A stretch of DNA of 64,000 bases, from positions 1-64,000 of the forward strand of contig NZ_WEHZ01000029.1 of NCBI RefSeq assembly GCF_012641745.1, given 5' to 3'. Of the stretch, positions 42,763 through 52,071 are shown piece after piece. This DNA comes from Pseudoalteromonas peptidolytica. GTDB lineage: Bacteria; Pseudomonadota; Gammaproteobacteria; Enterobacterales; Alteromonadaceae. The notes under the pieces are model-generated. The model was not told the origin of the DNA. It saw only the letters and a list, made by a program, of their open reading frames with translations, and ran no database searches. Position 1 is the first letter of the stretch; every line of letters starts with the position of its first letter. The translations under genes and the position numbers were made by a program.

Positions 42763-43428
42763 CTATTTTTTGGTTGCAACAACACCTGAAAAACCAAGTG
42801 CCTTGAAATAGGGTTTAGCGACCCCAAACCCTGCTGCATCGAGTAATTCCGCTAAGCGTATTTTATCGACTGGAAAAAACTCATGTTCTAAATTGACTCG
42901 CATGTGCTGCTCACCTTTCTCAGATAGCCCCAGTTGCTTACAAGCGATAAGCTGTGCGTCACGTTCAAAGGGCGTCACCGGCTTCTCCAAATCAGCAATA
43001 AAAAGGTGACCATTGGGTTTTAGCTGCTCACTCATTTGTTTAAATAACCGAGCCTTATCGCCATTGTCTTTCACAAAGTGCATCACCAATAAGCACAGCA
43101 CAGCATCAACTTGATAGGCCGAAGGCGAAAGCGCACCATAGTGAAGTTGAACACGTGAGTTGATTTTCAGCTTAGTAAAATATTGATCTGCTATTTCTAG
43201 CATATCAGCAGATACATCCTGCGCGATAAAACGCCACGTATGGTTAAGCTTTGCTAACTCAACCACTTCCTTTCCTGTTCCAGCACCAACGATCAGAATT
43301 GTCGCATCATCAGGATAGAGCGCTAATAATTGAGCGCTACTTAACTGATGAAGTAACTCATAACCTGGTACTAGTTTAGTGATTCTTGAGTCGTAGTTTT
43401 GGGCTTCTTCGCCCGTAAAAGTCGGCAT
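42763..43428 (-). CDS. Class I SAM-dependent methyltransferase
   Basis: A 221-residue methyltransferase. Motif I is ILIVGAGTGKEVVELA, motif II region FIAQDVSADMLEIADQYF, and motif IV region VDAVLCLLVMHFV. The start at 43428 (MPTFTGEEAQNYDSRI) has GGA upstream and is the usual family start; the longer frame to 43518 would overlap sbcC. It follows sbcC by 10 bases, so it may be translated from the sbcDC message. The substrate is unknown. The repeated 20-bp motif is embedded at 43171-43190. Confidence 0.85.
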   Translation of the reverse strand: MPTFTGEEAQNYDSRITKLVPGYELLHQLSSAQLLALYPDDATILIVGAGTGKEVVELAKLNHTWRFIAQDVSADMLEIADQYFTKLKINSRVQLHYGALSPSAYQVDAVLCLLVMHFVKDNGDKARLFKQMSEQLKPNGHLFIADLEKPVTPFERDAQLIACKQLGLSEKGEQHMRVNLEHEFFPVDKIRLAELLDAAGFGVAKPYFKALGFSGVVATKK

Positions 43429-43438
43429 CCAAATTTCC

Positions 43439-46400
43439 TTATGTTTGTGGTACCAAATGTAATGATGAATAGCCTCCAGGCTGTTTATCGACATGGATCC
43501 GCGTTGCGATCCGCTCACTCATTTGCGCTACGTGTGAGATCACACCAACCTTACGCCCCTGAGATTGCAGCGCATCTAACGCGTCAATCGCGACTCCCAG
43601 TGTTTCTGGATCTAATGTCCCAAAACCTTCATCAATAAATAGAGAATGTATACTCACCTGATTGGAAGATAATGCGGCAAGCCCCAGAGCTAAAGATAAC
43701 GACACCAAAAACGACTCACCGCCTGATAGCGTATTGACACTTCGCTGCTCATCCGCCATGTCCTTGTCTATTACCGCGATTTCTAATGACTGCTCAATCG
43801 TCGTCAACAGATAGCGTCTAGACAGTGTCCGAAGTTGTTGATTAGCGTACTGTAATAATATTTTTAATGTTTGTGTTTGCGCCCAATTGCGTAATTTTTT
43901 GCCCGTTGCATCGCCAAGTAACTTATCTAGTAAATGCCAGTGCTCATAGTCTTCTTGCAGCTGAGCCAAAATAGTTGCTTGGTCTGAAAATTGTTGTTTA
44001 TTCTGCGTATCAATTTCCAAAGTGCTCTGCACTTGTAGTAATTGATTTTGTACTTCCTCGAGTGCTTGGTTGCTCACCTCAAGCTCAGCCTGCACGCGCT
44101 CTTTATCTATTCCATCAGGAAATTTTTGTTGTAGCTGTAGCAACTCCTCACGTTGATGTGACAAAAGTATTTTTGTGTCATCGCACATACGCTGGATTTG
44201 ATGATACTGATCCAACTCGGTACGTGCCTCCTCTGAGCAAGCATCGAGTAATATTAATACCTGTGCATGTTCTAAGCGATTCTCATTTAACCAGTGTTCA
44301 AATCGCTGTGTTAGCTGCTGCACACGTTCGCCGTACTCAGCAAGTTGCTCTGTCAATTGTGATTTAGCTTGTGAGGCACTTTCACGTTTGGCTTCCGTCT
44401 GACTAATGTCAACTCGCAATTGTATGAGCGATTCTTGGGTCGTATTTTGCTGCGATTTTAACGCAGTAACCCACTCATCTAATGTCGAATGTTGTGATGG
44501 TAGATGCTTTTGCCTTTCACACACAATATCTTGTATGTGCTGTTGATGCTGCTGTAGCACATCTTCCAACTCAGCTAGCCTCAGCGCTTCGTCTTGCTTT
44601 TGCTGTGCCAATAAATTGCACTGATGCGTCAAACTGTCTTGATTTTGTAACAGCTCATCATAGCGCTTAGTGGTGGTAAGCCAACGTTGTACTCGCGCTT
44701 CCAACTCAGCCAAACCGGTACTGCATGATAAATCAAATTGCTGCCACCACTGTTTATCATCAATTAATGACGCTAACCTGTCTCTTAATGATTTGGACTT
44801 TTGCACAAGTTTCTCATGTTCAGTACGTATATGAACGATCTGATTATCTAGGTCATGATGCTGTTGCTGTATCGCCTGCTCTTGATCTTTAGCTTTCTCA
44901 AGTCTTTGCTGCGACAGCTGAACATGTTGCCACTGTTCGTCTATCTGGCTTCTCAAACGTGTTAATTCAGCGATCTGAGACTGAATTTGGAGTAACTTTT
45001 GTTCGGCTTGCGTCGCGTTTTCTACCTGATAGTTGTTCGGTAACGTCTCTAAATATTTGCGACTTTCATCAATCTGCTTAGTGCAATGAGCAATCTCTTG
45101 GTTCACAGATTGCCACAACGCATTCTCACGCTCTTTTTCACCCACTTGTTGATTATACCGCTGCAACACTTGTTCGCGAGCTTGCTCCGCAGCCTGATAT
45201 TGAGCACGAAAGTCCCGCAATAATTGCTCCCAATGTGTATCAATATGCTCAACACCATAGGGGTGCTCTTTTGCACCACACACCATACATTCTTGGCCGG
45301 CTTTGAGTTGTGAACGTAAGTCACTGATCCGCTCACTAGCTCTGAGTTGCACTTGTTCTAAATTATCTCGGGTGAGTGCTAGGCGCTGTTTTGAAAGTTC
45401 GTCCTGCTGTTTAGTATCTTTTATCTGTAATTCTAATCGCTCTAAACCAATATGATGTTGAGTTTGCTGCGAGCGCAGTTGATGTAAAAGTGCCTCTCCT
45501 TCATTGATACTCTTGTGCGCTTGAACACACGCCGTCCAGTTTTGCATATCTTGAGTTAAGTCTCGAGCCGTTAACGGGGCTAAGTTTGCTTTCAACTCTT
45601 CAAGCGTTTGAACATCAGTAAGATAGGCTGAATTTAGGGTTTGTGCTTGTACTTGGCATTCCTGTAAACGCGTCGCGAGTTGTTGCTGCTGCTCCGGTAA
45701 GCTATCGAGTAACGAAGTGCATTCCTTGAGCTGTAACAATAATTGCTGTAAGTCCTCAAACTGAGGCAGTACTGTGTGCCACTGCGATGCTATGTTGGCA
45801 ACCGACTGTAAGCCTGCTTGCTGCTGTTTAAGCTGGGTAAGTTCGCTCTCAATGTCTTGACGCTGCGATAGCTGCTGCTGTAATTCAAAGTCATACTGAG
45901 CTGCCAACTCCGTGTGTTTTGCAATGATGGGTTTAGTTTCTTGCTCCTGAGCACGATGCAACTTTAATTTGTCATCTAATTGCGTGATTGCATCAAATTT
46001 TGTCGCTTGCTGGGTAAAGTGCGCCTGCTGCTGAGCAAGTTGCAATTCTAACGCTTGCTCATGTGTTCGTAACGTATCCAAGGTAGTCTCAAATTCTAGC
46101 TCTTGTAGTTCTGAGAGCTGTGTTTGGCACTTTGTTTGGCGTAATTGTACTTGCTCTAGCTGCTCTCTATTATCTCGGATCTCATTCGCTTTGAGTACTT
46201 GCTCTGCGTGTTTTTGCTGCGGTTCACTCTGTATCAGTTGCTGTTCTTGTTGCTGCAACTTCTGCTCAATATCAATAATTTTTTGTTGTCGTGTTTCAAT
46301 ATCAACTAACCACTGAAGCTGGGTGTGAAACTGAGTGCTTTTGCTTTGTAGTTGATTTCTGTTTGTCAGCAGTGAGTCTTTTTGTGTTTTAAGCTCGGCA

Positions 46401-47092
46401 TGCTGCTCTGCTGATAACAAGACAATCTGCCCTAACCTTTCTTGCAGTGCAGTTAACTCTTGTTTTTTTACCTTATGCGCTTCAAAAATTGCTTTACCAA
46501 TCTGGCTGAACTTTTCGGTGCCGGTTAGGCACTCGAGTAATTGCGCTCGCTCATCACCTCCCGCTTTCAAAAATGCGGAAAATTCATGCTGAGCAAGTAA
46601 TACAGCCCGAGTAAACTGGGCAAAGGTCAGCCCGACTAACTGTTCAATTTTTTGCTCAGTGTCTTTCTTCTTTTCGCACACCAGCGTCATATCAGGTAGA
46701 CGAAATAGCTCTATCGATGCCGGTTTTAGATTGCCTTTTGGGCTTTTTCTGGCACGCTCAACAGACCAAACCACTTGGTATCGATTATTATCTTGTGCGA
46801 CAAAAACAACCGATGCCGATCCTGCTGTACAGCCTCTGCGCAGCAAATTTCGGGGATCATTGAGTTTTATGTTGTCGCCGTTAAACGCTACCTTTTCTTT
46901 GTCATCTGATTTTAACCTTGCGGTTTTACCATAAAACGCAAGACAAATGGCATCAAGTAAGGTGCTTTTTCCCGCGCCGGTGTCACCTGTGATTGCGTAA
47001 AGACCGGTATCTTTGAGAGGCGCTTTTGTAAAGTCTACTTCAGCACTTTCAATGGATGCAAGATTGGTGATCTGTATCTTTTCAAGTTTCAT
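43439..47092 (-). CDS. sbcC: Nuclease SbcCD subunit C (Rad50-like ATPase)
   Basis: A 1217-residue SMC-like ATPase. Walker A is ITGDTGAGKSTLLD near the N-terminus. Very long Gln-rich coiled coils flank the zinc hook CMVCGAKEHP (Cys602 and Cys605). The C-terminal signature and Walker B are NTLSGGESFLVSLSLALGLA and SLFIDEGFGTLD. With SbcD it opens hairpins and processes protein-blocked DNA ends. It overlaps sbcD by 11 bases. Confidence 0.96.
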   Translation of the reverse strand: MKLEKIQITNLASIESAEVDFTKAPLKDTGLYAITGDTGAGKSTLLDAICLAFYGKTARLKSDDKEKVAFNGDNIKLNDPRNLLRRGCTAGSASVVFVAQDNNRYQVVWSVERARKSPKGNLKPASIELFRLPDMTLVCEKKKDTEQKIEQLVGLTFAQFTRAVLLAQHEFSAFLKAGGDERAQLLECLTGTEKFSQIGKAIFEAHKVKKQELTALQERLGQIVLLSAEQHAELKTQKDSLLTNRNQLQSKSTQFHTQLQWLVDIETRQQKIIDIEQKLQQQEQQLIQSEPQQKHAEQVLKANEIRDNREQLEQVQLRQTKCQTQLSELQELEFETTLDTLRTHEQALELQLAQQQAHFTQQATKFDAITQLDDKLKLHRAQEQETKPIIAKHTELAAQYDFELQQQLSQRQDIESELTQLKQQQAGLQSVANIASQWHTVLPQFEDLQQLLLQLKECTSLLDSLPEQQQQLATRLQECQVQAQTLNSAYLTDVQTLEELKANLAPLTARDLTQDMQNWTACVQAHKSINEGEALLHQLRSQQTQHHIGLERLELQIKDTKQQDELSKQRLALTRDNLEQVQLRASERISDLRSQLKAGQECMVCGAKEHPYGVEHIDTHWEQLLRDFRAQYQAAEQAREQVLQRYNQQVGEKERENALWQSVNQEIAHCTKQIDESRKYLETLPNNYQVENATQAEQKLLQIQSQIAELTRLRSQIDEQWQHVQLSQQRLEKAKDQEQAIQQQHHDLDNQIVHIRTEHEKLVQKSKSLRDRLASLIDDKQWWQQFDLSCSTGLAELEARVQRWLTTTKRYDELLQNQDSLTHQCNLLAQQKQDEALRLAELEDVLQQHQQHIQDIVCERQKHLPSQHSTLDEWVTALKSQQNTTQESLIQLRVDISQTEAKRESASQAKSQLTEQLAEYGERVQQLTQRFEHWLNENRLEHAQVLILLDACSEEARTELDQYHQIQRMCDDTKILLSHQREELLQLQQKFPDGIDKERVQAELEVSNQALEEVQNQLLQVQSTLEIDTQNKQQFSDQATILAQLQEDYEHWHLLDKLLGDATGKKLRNWAQTQTLKILLQYANQQLRTLSRRYLLTTIEQSLEIAVIDKDMADEQRSVNTLSGGESFLVSLSLALGLAALSSNQVSIHSLFIDEGFGTLDPETLGVAIDALDALQSQGRKVGVISHVAQMSERIATRIHVDKQPGGYSSLHLVPQT

Positions 47093-48296
47093 CGTTTAAC
47101 TCTTCCATGTTAGCGATAACTTCCGCAAGCTTATTGTGTAGACTTACAGGCGCTTTTTCTTCATCAGGCTCAAGTTCCCTGTATGCAATATCGAGTAAAC
47201 TGGTAACAGACAGTGATTCTACTTTGGCTAGGTCCTCAAACAAATCCTCCACGGTGTCGCGCGCCTGTGTTACACGCTCAATTCCGCAAAACTGTATCGC
47301 TTTGCCTTTTAATGCAGCATCAATTTCAGCACGAAAGCGACTACTCGTCTCTGCTGAGGAAAGCCTTAACCTAATATAAGGAGCACTGTCGTACTGGCTA
47401 AAATCGTTTGTCGTGATTTCCTCACATAACTCGCGAAGACGCTTTGATCCCGTATCAGGAATATAAAGCACATCTTTGAAGCGTGGAACGTAAAGGGGAT
47501 TTACAGCCATCAGCCTGTGTTCACTAAATTCTGCCAACAGTACTTGGTGGTTATAATGTCGTTCTGAAAAAGACATAGGTAAGGGTGTGCCGCAATATCT
47601 AATCGCATCGTGCTTTGCCACCTTCTGCGCTTTATGCAAATGACCCAATGCAACATAGTCAAACTGCTCGCCAAACACACCCGCTGAAATTGAGTCGAAG
47701 CCACCTATGTTGAGGTTGCGCTCTGAATCCTCCGAAATAGCGCCACCTTTGGCATGCAAATGCCCCATCAATATAACCGGGCCTTTGCGTTTGGGTATGG
47801 TATCAATCGCCTGTTGGTAAGCGAGTTTAACACCTGTTTGATAATCAAACTCTTCATCTGAGGGTTTAGGAAGATCGGCACTACGCAGAAATGGCATTGC
47901 AACGACGTGTAGTTGCTGGGCTGCGACTGTCAGCTCTATCACCACTTTCTCTGGTGCTAATTTGTCAAAGCGACCAATTACATGTGTGTTGAACAGTGTT
48001 AATAGAGGTTTTGCAGCTTCAATACGATTAGCTGAATCGTGGTTGCCAGCAATAATTATGATGTGCAGCGCAGGGCACAATTGAGTGGCTTTTTGAATGA
48101 AAGTATATAGTTGTTTTTCTGCCGTAGCTGGCGGTGTAGCAGTGTGGAAGATGTCACCACTTACCAATAACACATCGATTTGGTTTTTGACCAACTCATC
48201 ACATAACCAGTCTAAAAAGCATTGGTGCTCTTCTATCCGATCATGTTCGTAGAATGTTTGCCCTAAGTGCCAGTCAGATGTGTGTAAAACCTTCAT
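47082..48296 (-). CDS. sbcD: Nuclease SbcCD subunit D (Mre11-like)
   Basis: A 404-residue nuclease with the metallophosphatase motifs: VLHTSDWHLGQTF (Asp8, His10), VSGDIFHTA, IIAGNHDS and LGHLHKAQ. The C-terminal SbcD domain is also present. It is the first gene of the sbcDC pair. The nuclease acts on double-strand ends and hairpins, with manganese in known members. Confidence 0.96.
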   Translation of the reverse strand: MKVLHTSDWHLGQTFYEHDRIEEHQCFLDWLCDELVKNQIDVLLVSGDIFHTATPPATAEKQLYTFIQKATQLCPALHIIIIAGNHDSANRIEAAKPLLTLFNTHVIGRFDKLAPEKVVIELTVAAQQLHVVAMPFLRSADLPKPSDEEFDYQTGVKLAYQQAIDTIPKRKGPVILMGHLHAKGGAISEDSERNLNIGGFDSISAGVFGEQFDYVALGHLHKAQKVAKHDAIRYCGTPLPMSFSERHYNHQVLLAEFSEHRLMAVNPLYVPRFKDVLYIPDTGSKRLRELCEEITTNDFSQYDSAPYIRLRLSSAETSSRFRAEIDAALKGKAIQFCGIERVTQARDTVEDLFEDLAKVESLSVTSLLDIAYRELEPDEEKAPVSLHNKLAEVIANMEELNDET

Positions 48297-48377
48297 TTAG
48301 CGTTCCTTTTTCTCAAGAAACGCTAATATAACATCGTCAAGCAATATTCGTCTTGTGAATATTGGCGCTTTACCTAC

Positions 48378-48617
48378 TTATCGAGTTAATTGCCACCACG
48401 CAAAAATGATCACCGGTAGAGCGACTAAAAAGAATTTTGCCGGCAGCTTCAAAACGCGACTGTGTTTATCTTGCACACGTTTGATAGCCGATTTTTCATT
48501 ACATGCTGCTACTTTATCAACGTAAAAATAGCCATCATCTAGATAGTCTTTACAGTTCTGTTCGTCTGCAGGAATTGCAACAAACTTCTCTTGTTTTTTT
48601 AGTATGTAGAAATCCAT
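48378..48617 (-). CDS. Small protein with C-terminal membrane anchor
   Basis: A 79-residue protein, unknown family. Residues 1 to about 55 are polar (MDFYILKKQEKFVAIPADEQ, then a CNEKSAIKRVQDKH helix), and the last 20 residues (KFFLVALPVIIFAWWQLTR) form one membrane segment, giving a tail-anchored layout. The start at 48617 is chosen over 48665 because it gives a natural N-terminus and has a weak GAG site. It sits upstream of sbcD on the same strand with 82 bases between. Confidence 0.6.
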   Translation of the reverse strand: MDFYILKKQEKFVAIPADEQNCKDYLDDGYFYVDKVAACNEKSAIKRVQDKHSRVLKLPAKFFLVALPVIIFAWWQLTR

Positions 48618-49066
48618 ACTGCTCACCACATTAGATTCGCTAAACGGGTATTTAGTACTGAGCAAAACTAACGCCAGTTTTACTCAAATATTGTGAAGTG
48701 CGCGATTTTAATGACAAACTTAGGTCAATATCAACAACTAATTTTGATTTCTTTATTTATTTATAAAATGTAGACAATAAATTGGCAGAATACCTTTATG
48801 GCATGCAAATTAATTTATCCTAATTTGCCACTTTTCCTTATCAAAAACAAAGAATTGAAAAACATGAAAGTCATCGGTTATCGGAACTTGTTACTTTATC
48901 TCAAAACTTTGATCTCTGGTTTTTTCTTTGTCAACTTATTGTCATTGACCGAGCGCCTTCATCACCACGTGTCGACACACTATTCGCTTCGGATTCATAT
49001 AATATAAAACATTGAAAAATAGAACTTATCGATCAGAGTTTTGGTACGGTAAAACAGGAAATAATA
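48618..49066. other. Intergenic region before the M1 peptidase
   Basis: The gap between divergent genes is AT-rich and holds a TATAAT at 48998-49003 that may be the -10 box of the M1 peptidase promoter. An open frame at 48798-49007 has no family resemblance and I do not call it. Confidence 0.5.
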
Positions 49067-51493
49067 ATGAAAATATCAACACGTGCCATCCCTTTGATGG
49101 CAATACTGGCTTTATCACAGGTCGCGCATGCTAGTGCGATTGCTCAGACCAAAGGCCATTTCGAAGATAAGTTCCGCCAACTTGACGAAACACTCCCCAC
49201 CCCCAACATATATCGCAGTGCAGCAGGGGAGCCAGGTGAACACTATTGGCAACAAAAAGTGGATTATGATATTGATGTTCACTTAGATGAAAAGGCTAAA
49301 AAGATAAGTGCGAAGCAAACTATCCACTATAAAAATAACTCACCCCATACCCTCAAATATTTATGGCTACAATTAGACCAAAATATTTTTAAAACGGATT
49401 CAATTGCAGAGCGCAGCACCACATTTGAGAATAAATTACAGAGTAATCCTGTTGCAAACCCTGCAAAAATTTCACTCAATCAACTCAGACGCCAGCAATT
49501 TATGGATGATAACGAATTAGGGTTTATCATCGAAAAAGTTACAGATAAGCACCATAAACCGCTCAATATAACCATTGTAGACACCCTGATGCGTGTGGAC
49601 CTAAACGAGCCACTAAAACCAGGAAAGGAAACACAGTTAAACTTAGCGTTTGCCTTTAATATTGTTGAAGAAGATGCCGTCGGCGCACGTTCAGGATATG
49701 AGCATTTTGATAAAGATGGTAACGATATATTTTTACTTGCTCAGTGGTTTCCACGACTTGCGGCCTATACCGACTACGAAGCGTGGACAAATAAGGCTTT
49801 TCTTGGCAGTGGTGAATTTACACTAGAGTTTGGTGATTATAATGTTGAAATTACTGTGCCAGCGGATCATATCGTCGCCGCAACAGGAGCGCTTGAAAAT
49901 CCGCAAGAGGTATTAAGCCAGTCACAACAACAACGCCTAGTTCAGGCAGAAACAGCACCTCGCCCAGTTTTTATAGTCTCTGAAGAGGAGGCAGTTGCCA
50001 ACGAAAAAACCGCGACGAATGAAACTAAAACATGGCATTTCAAAGCTAAGAATGTGCGTGACTTTGCTTGGGCATCCTCACGAAAGTTTATGTGGGATGC
50101 AAAAGGCTATCAGCAAGGTGGTAGTGAGCAACCACTCGTCATGGCCATGTCATTTTATCCAAAAGAGGGTGGGGAACTTTGGAAAAAGTATTCAACAGAG
50201 GCAATTATCCATACCATGGAGGTCTACTCTCGGTTTTCATTTGATTACCCTTATCCAACCGCACAGTCAGTTAATGGACCTGTTGGAGGAATGGAGTATC
50301 CAATGATTACCTTCAACGGACCAAGAACTACACTACAAAAAGATGCTACCCGGACTTACTCACTTGCTGAAAAACGCTTTTTGATTGGTGTTGTTATTCA
50401 TGAGATTGGGCATATTTACTTTCCTATGATAGTCAACTCAGATGAACGCCAGTGGACTTGGATGGATGAAGGTCTAAACAGCTTCTTAGATGGCGTGGCG
50501 GGAAGAGAGTGGGATCCCACCATCCCCTGGGGAGTCGAGCCAAGAGACATTGCAGCCTACATGAAATCTGAAAACCAATCTCCCATCATGACTCAGTCTG
50601 ATAGCGTACTACATTTAGGACCAAACGCTTATACCAAGCCAGCCGCCGCATTGAACATATTACGTGAAGTGATTTTAGGTCGTGAACTATTTGATTTTGC
50701 CTTTAAAGAATATGCGCTGCGTTGGAAGTATAAGCGCCCAACCCCAGCTGATTTTTTTAGAACAATGGAAGAAGCTTCAGGCGTTGATTTGGATTGGTTT
50801 TGGCGCGGCTGGTTTTATAGTACAGATCACGTCGATATCTCACTGGATAAAGTCTATCAGTTACGTTTGGATACCAAAGATCCAGACATAGACTTTAATC
50901 GCCTAAGAGAATTTGAACAAAGCAAGCCCGTGTCGTTGTTTGTTATGCGCAACCAAGAAGAAGGCCGTGAGCTGTGGGTTGATAAAAACAAAGACATTCG
51001 TGACTTTTACGATGACCATGATCAGTTCACCGTAACGAACGAAGAGCGTAATGAGTATCAAGAGTTCTTATCAGAGCTAAAACCTTGGGAGAGGCGAACC
51101 CTTGAGCGCGCAATCAAAGAAGACAAAAATTATTACGTACTCGCTTTTAGCAATCTAGGAGGGCTGGTGATGCCAATTCTCTTGGAGCTAACCTATCAAG
51201 ATGGGACAAAAGAGTCGCGATATATTCCAGCTGAAATTTGGCGCCGTAATGCCAAAACGGTGAATAAATTAATCATCACCGACAAAGATAAGTTACTTGC
51301 ATCAGTCACAATTGATCCGCGCTGGGAAACCGCTGATGTTGACATTGAGAATAATCATTATCCAAGACGGATTATTGAGTCTCGTTTGGAGCTTTATAAA
51401 AAGAAAGCCCGCGAAGGGAAGGTATATCGTGACATTATGCAAGATGTAAAATCCGAACTGAAACCACTTGACGAAAACGAGGATAAGCCATGA
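49067..51493 (+). CDS. Secreted M1-family metallopeptidase
   Basis: An 808-residue zinc aminopeptidase-like protein with a signal peptide (AIPLMAILALSQVAHASA). The M1 active site is HEIGH (His445, Glu446, His449) with the third zinc ligand Glu468 in WMDEGLNSF, at the canonical HExxH-18-E spacing. The GxMEN-type motif reads GPVGGMEYPMITF. This subfamily (M1, long C-terminal region) is common in marine gammaproteobacteria. It probably acts in the periplasm or outside the cell on peptides. It overlaps the next gene by 4 bases (ATGA). Confidence 0.93.
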   Translation: MKISTRAIPLMAILALSQVAHASAIAQTKGHFEDKFRQLDETLPTPNIYRSAAGEPGEHYWQQKVDYDIDVHLDEKAKKISAKQTIHYKNNSPHTLKYLWLQLDQNIFKTDSIAERSTTFENKLQSNPVANPAKISLNQLRRQQFMDDNELGFIIEKVTDKHHKPLNITIVDTLMRVDLNEPLKPGKETQLNLAFAFNIVEEDAVGARSGYEHFDKDGNDIFLLAQWFPRLAAYTDYEAWTNKAFLGSGEFTLEFGDYNVEITVPADHIVAATGALENPQEVLSQSQQQRLVQAETAPRPVFIVSEEEAVANEKTATNETKTWHFKAKNVRDFAWASSRKFMWDAKGYQQGGSEQPLVMAMSFYPKEGGELWKKYSTEAIIHTMEVYSRFSFDYPYPTAQSVNGPVGGMEYPMITFNGPRTTLQKDATRTYSLAEKRFLIGVVIHEIGHIYFPMIVNSDERQWTWMDEGLNSFLDGVAGREWDPTIPWGVEPRDIAAYMKSENQSPIMTQSDSVLHLGPNAYTKPAAALNILREVILGRELFDFAFKEYALRWKYKRPTPADFFRTMEEASGVDLDWFWRGWFYSTDHVDISLDKVYQLRLDTKDPDIDFNRLREFEQSKPVSLFVMRNQEEGRELWVDKNKDIRDFYDDHDQFTVTNEERNEYQEFLSELKPWERRTLERAIKEDKNYYVLAFSNLGGLVMPILLELTYQDGTKESRYIPAEIWRRNAKTVNKLIITDKDKLLASVTIDPRWETADVDIENNHYPRRIIESRLELYKKKAREGKVYRDIMQDVKSELKPLDENEDKP

Positions 51494-51984
51494 GAATTTG
51501 GTATTTCTGCGGTGTTTTAATACTACTAATGCTGTCTTCATTATGTCATGCACATCAACTAAAAGCGGCAATCACTACTGTGTTATTTAATGAGCGAAGC
51601 GGAAACATTGAAATAATGCACCGCTTTTACCTACATGACACTGAGCACGCAATTGAGCACCTTTTTAGTCAAGATGCTGACATTTTTAACAATCAAAAAG
51701 ATAGAGATAACTTTGCAAGCTATGTCAGTAAACGAGTTGAGTTAAAAGCAACTAACGGTAAAGCGCTCCCATTACAATTAGTGGGTGCTGAAATCGACGG
51801 TCAGTTTTTTTGGGTATACCAACAGACCCCTTTATTCTCACCAATTACTGCGCTGAATATGCGTCACGGTGCACTCAGAGATGTCTGGCCGCAACAGGTG
51901 AACCTAGTTAATTTTGAAGGTAAAGGAAAAGTTAAGTCCTTACACTTCGATGGCAGCGATGACTGGCTCAAAGTGACATTTTAA
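51490..51984 (+). CDS. DUF6702-like secreted protein
   Basis: A 164-residue protein with a signal peptide (CGVLILLMLSSLCHA). The mature part HQLKAAITTVLFNERSGNIEIMHRFYLHDTEHAIEHL resembles DUF6702, a family that often accompanies M1 peptidases of this type. Translational coupling to the peptidase (ATGA) supports a shared role. A terminator follows. Confidence 0.8.
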   Translation: MRIWYFCGVLILLMLSSLCHAHQLKAAITTVLFNERSGNIEIMHRFYLHDTEHAIEHLFSQDADIFNNQKDRDNFASYVSKRVELKATNGKALPLQLVGAEIDGQFFWVYQQTPLFSPITALNMRHGALRDVWPQQVNLVNFEGKGKVKSLHFDGSDDWLKVTF

Positions 51985-51987
51985 CCT

Positions 51988-52008
51988 AAAGCGCTACGGC
52001 GCTTTTTA
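51988..52008 (+). terminator. Terminator after the M1 peptidase operon
   Basis: AAAGCGC and GCGCTTT pair around TACG, followed by TTTT. Confidence 0.75.
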
Positions 52009-52071
52009 CTTTCCCCGTAAATATCCTAGACTAAAACTAACTATAAATTTATCCGATAGTGAGGGCAAGGA

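Noticed and set aside
48798..49007. Open frame of 69 codons upstream of the M1 peptidase
   Set aside because: No ribosome binding site; it overlaps the probable promoter region and looks random.
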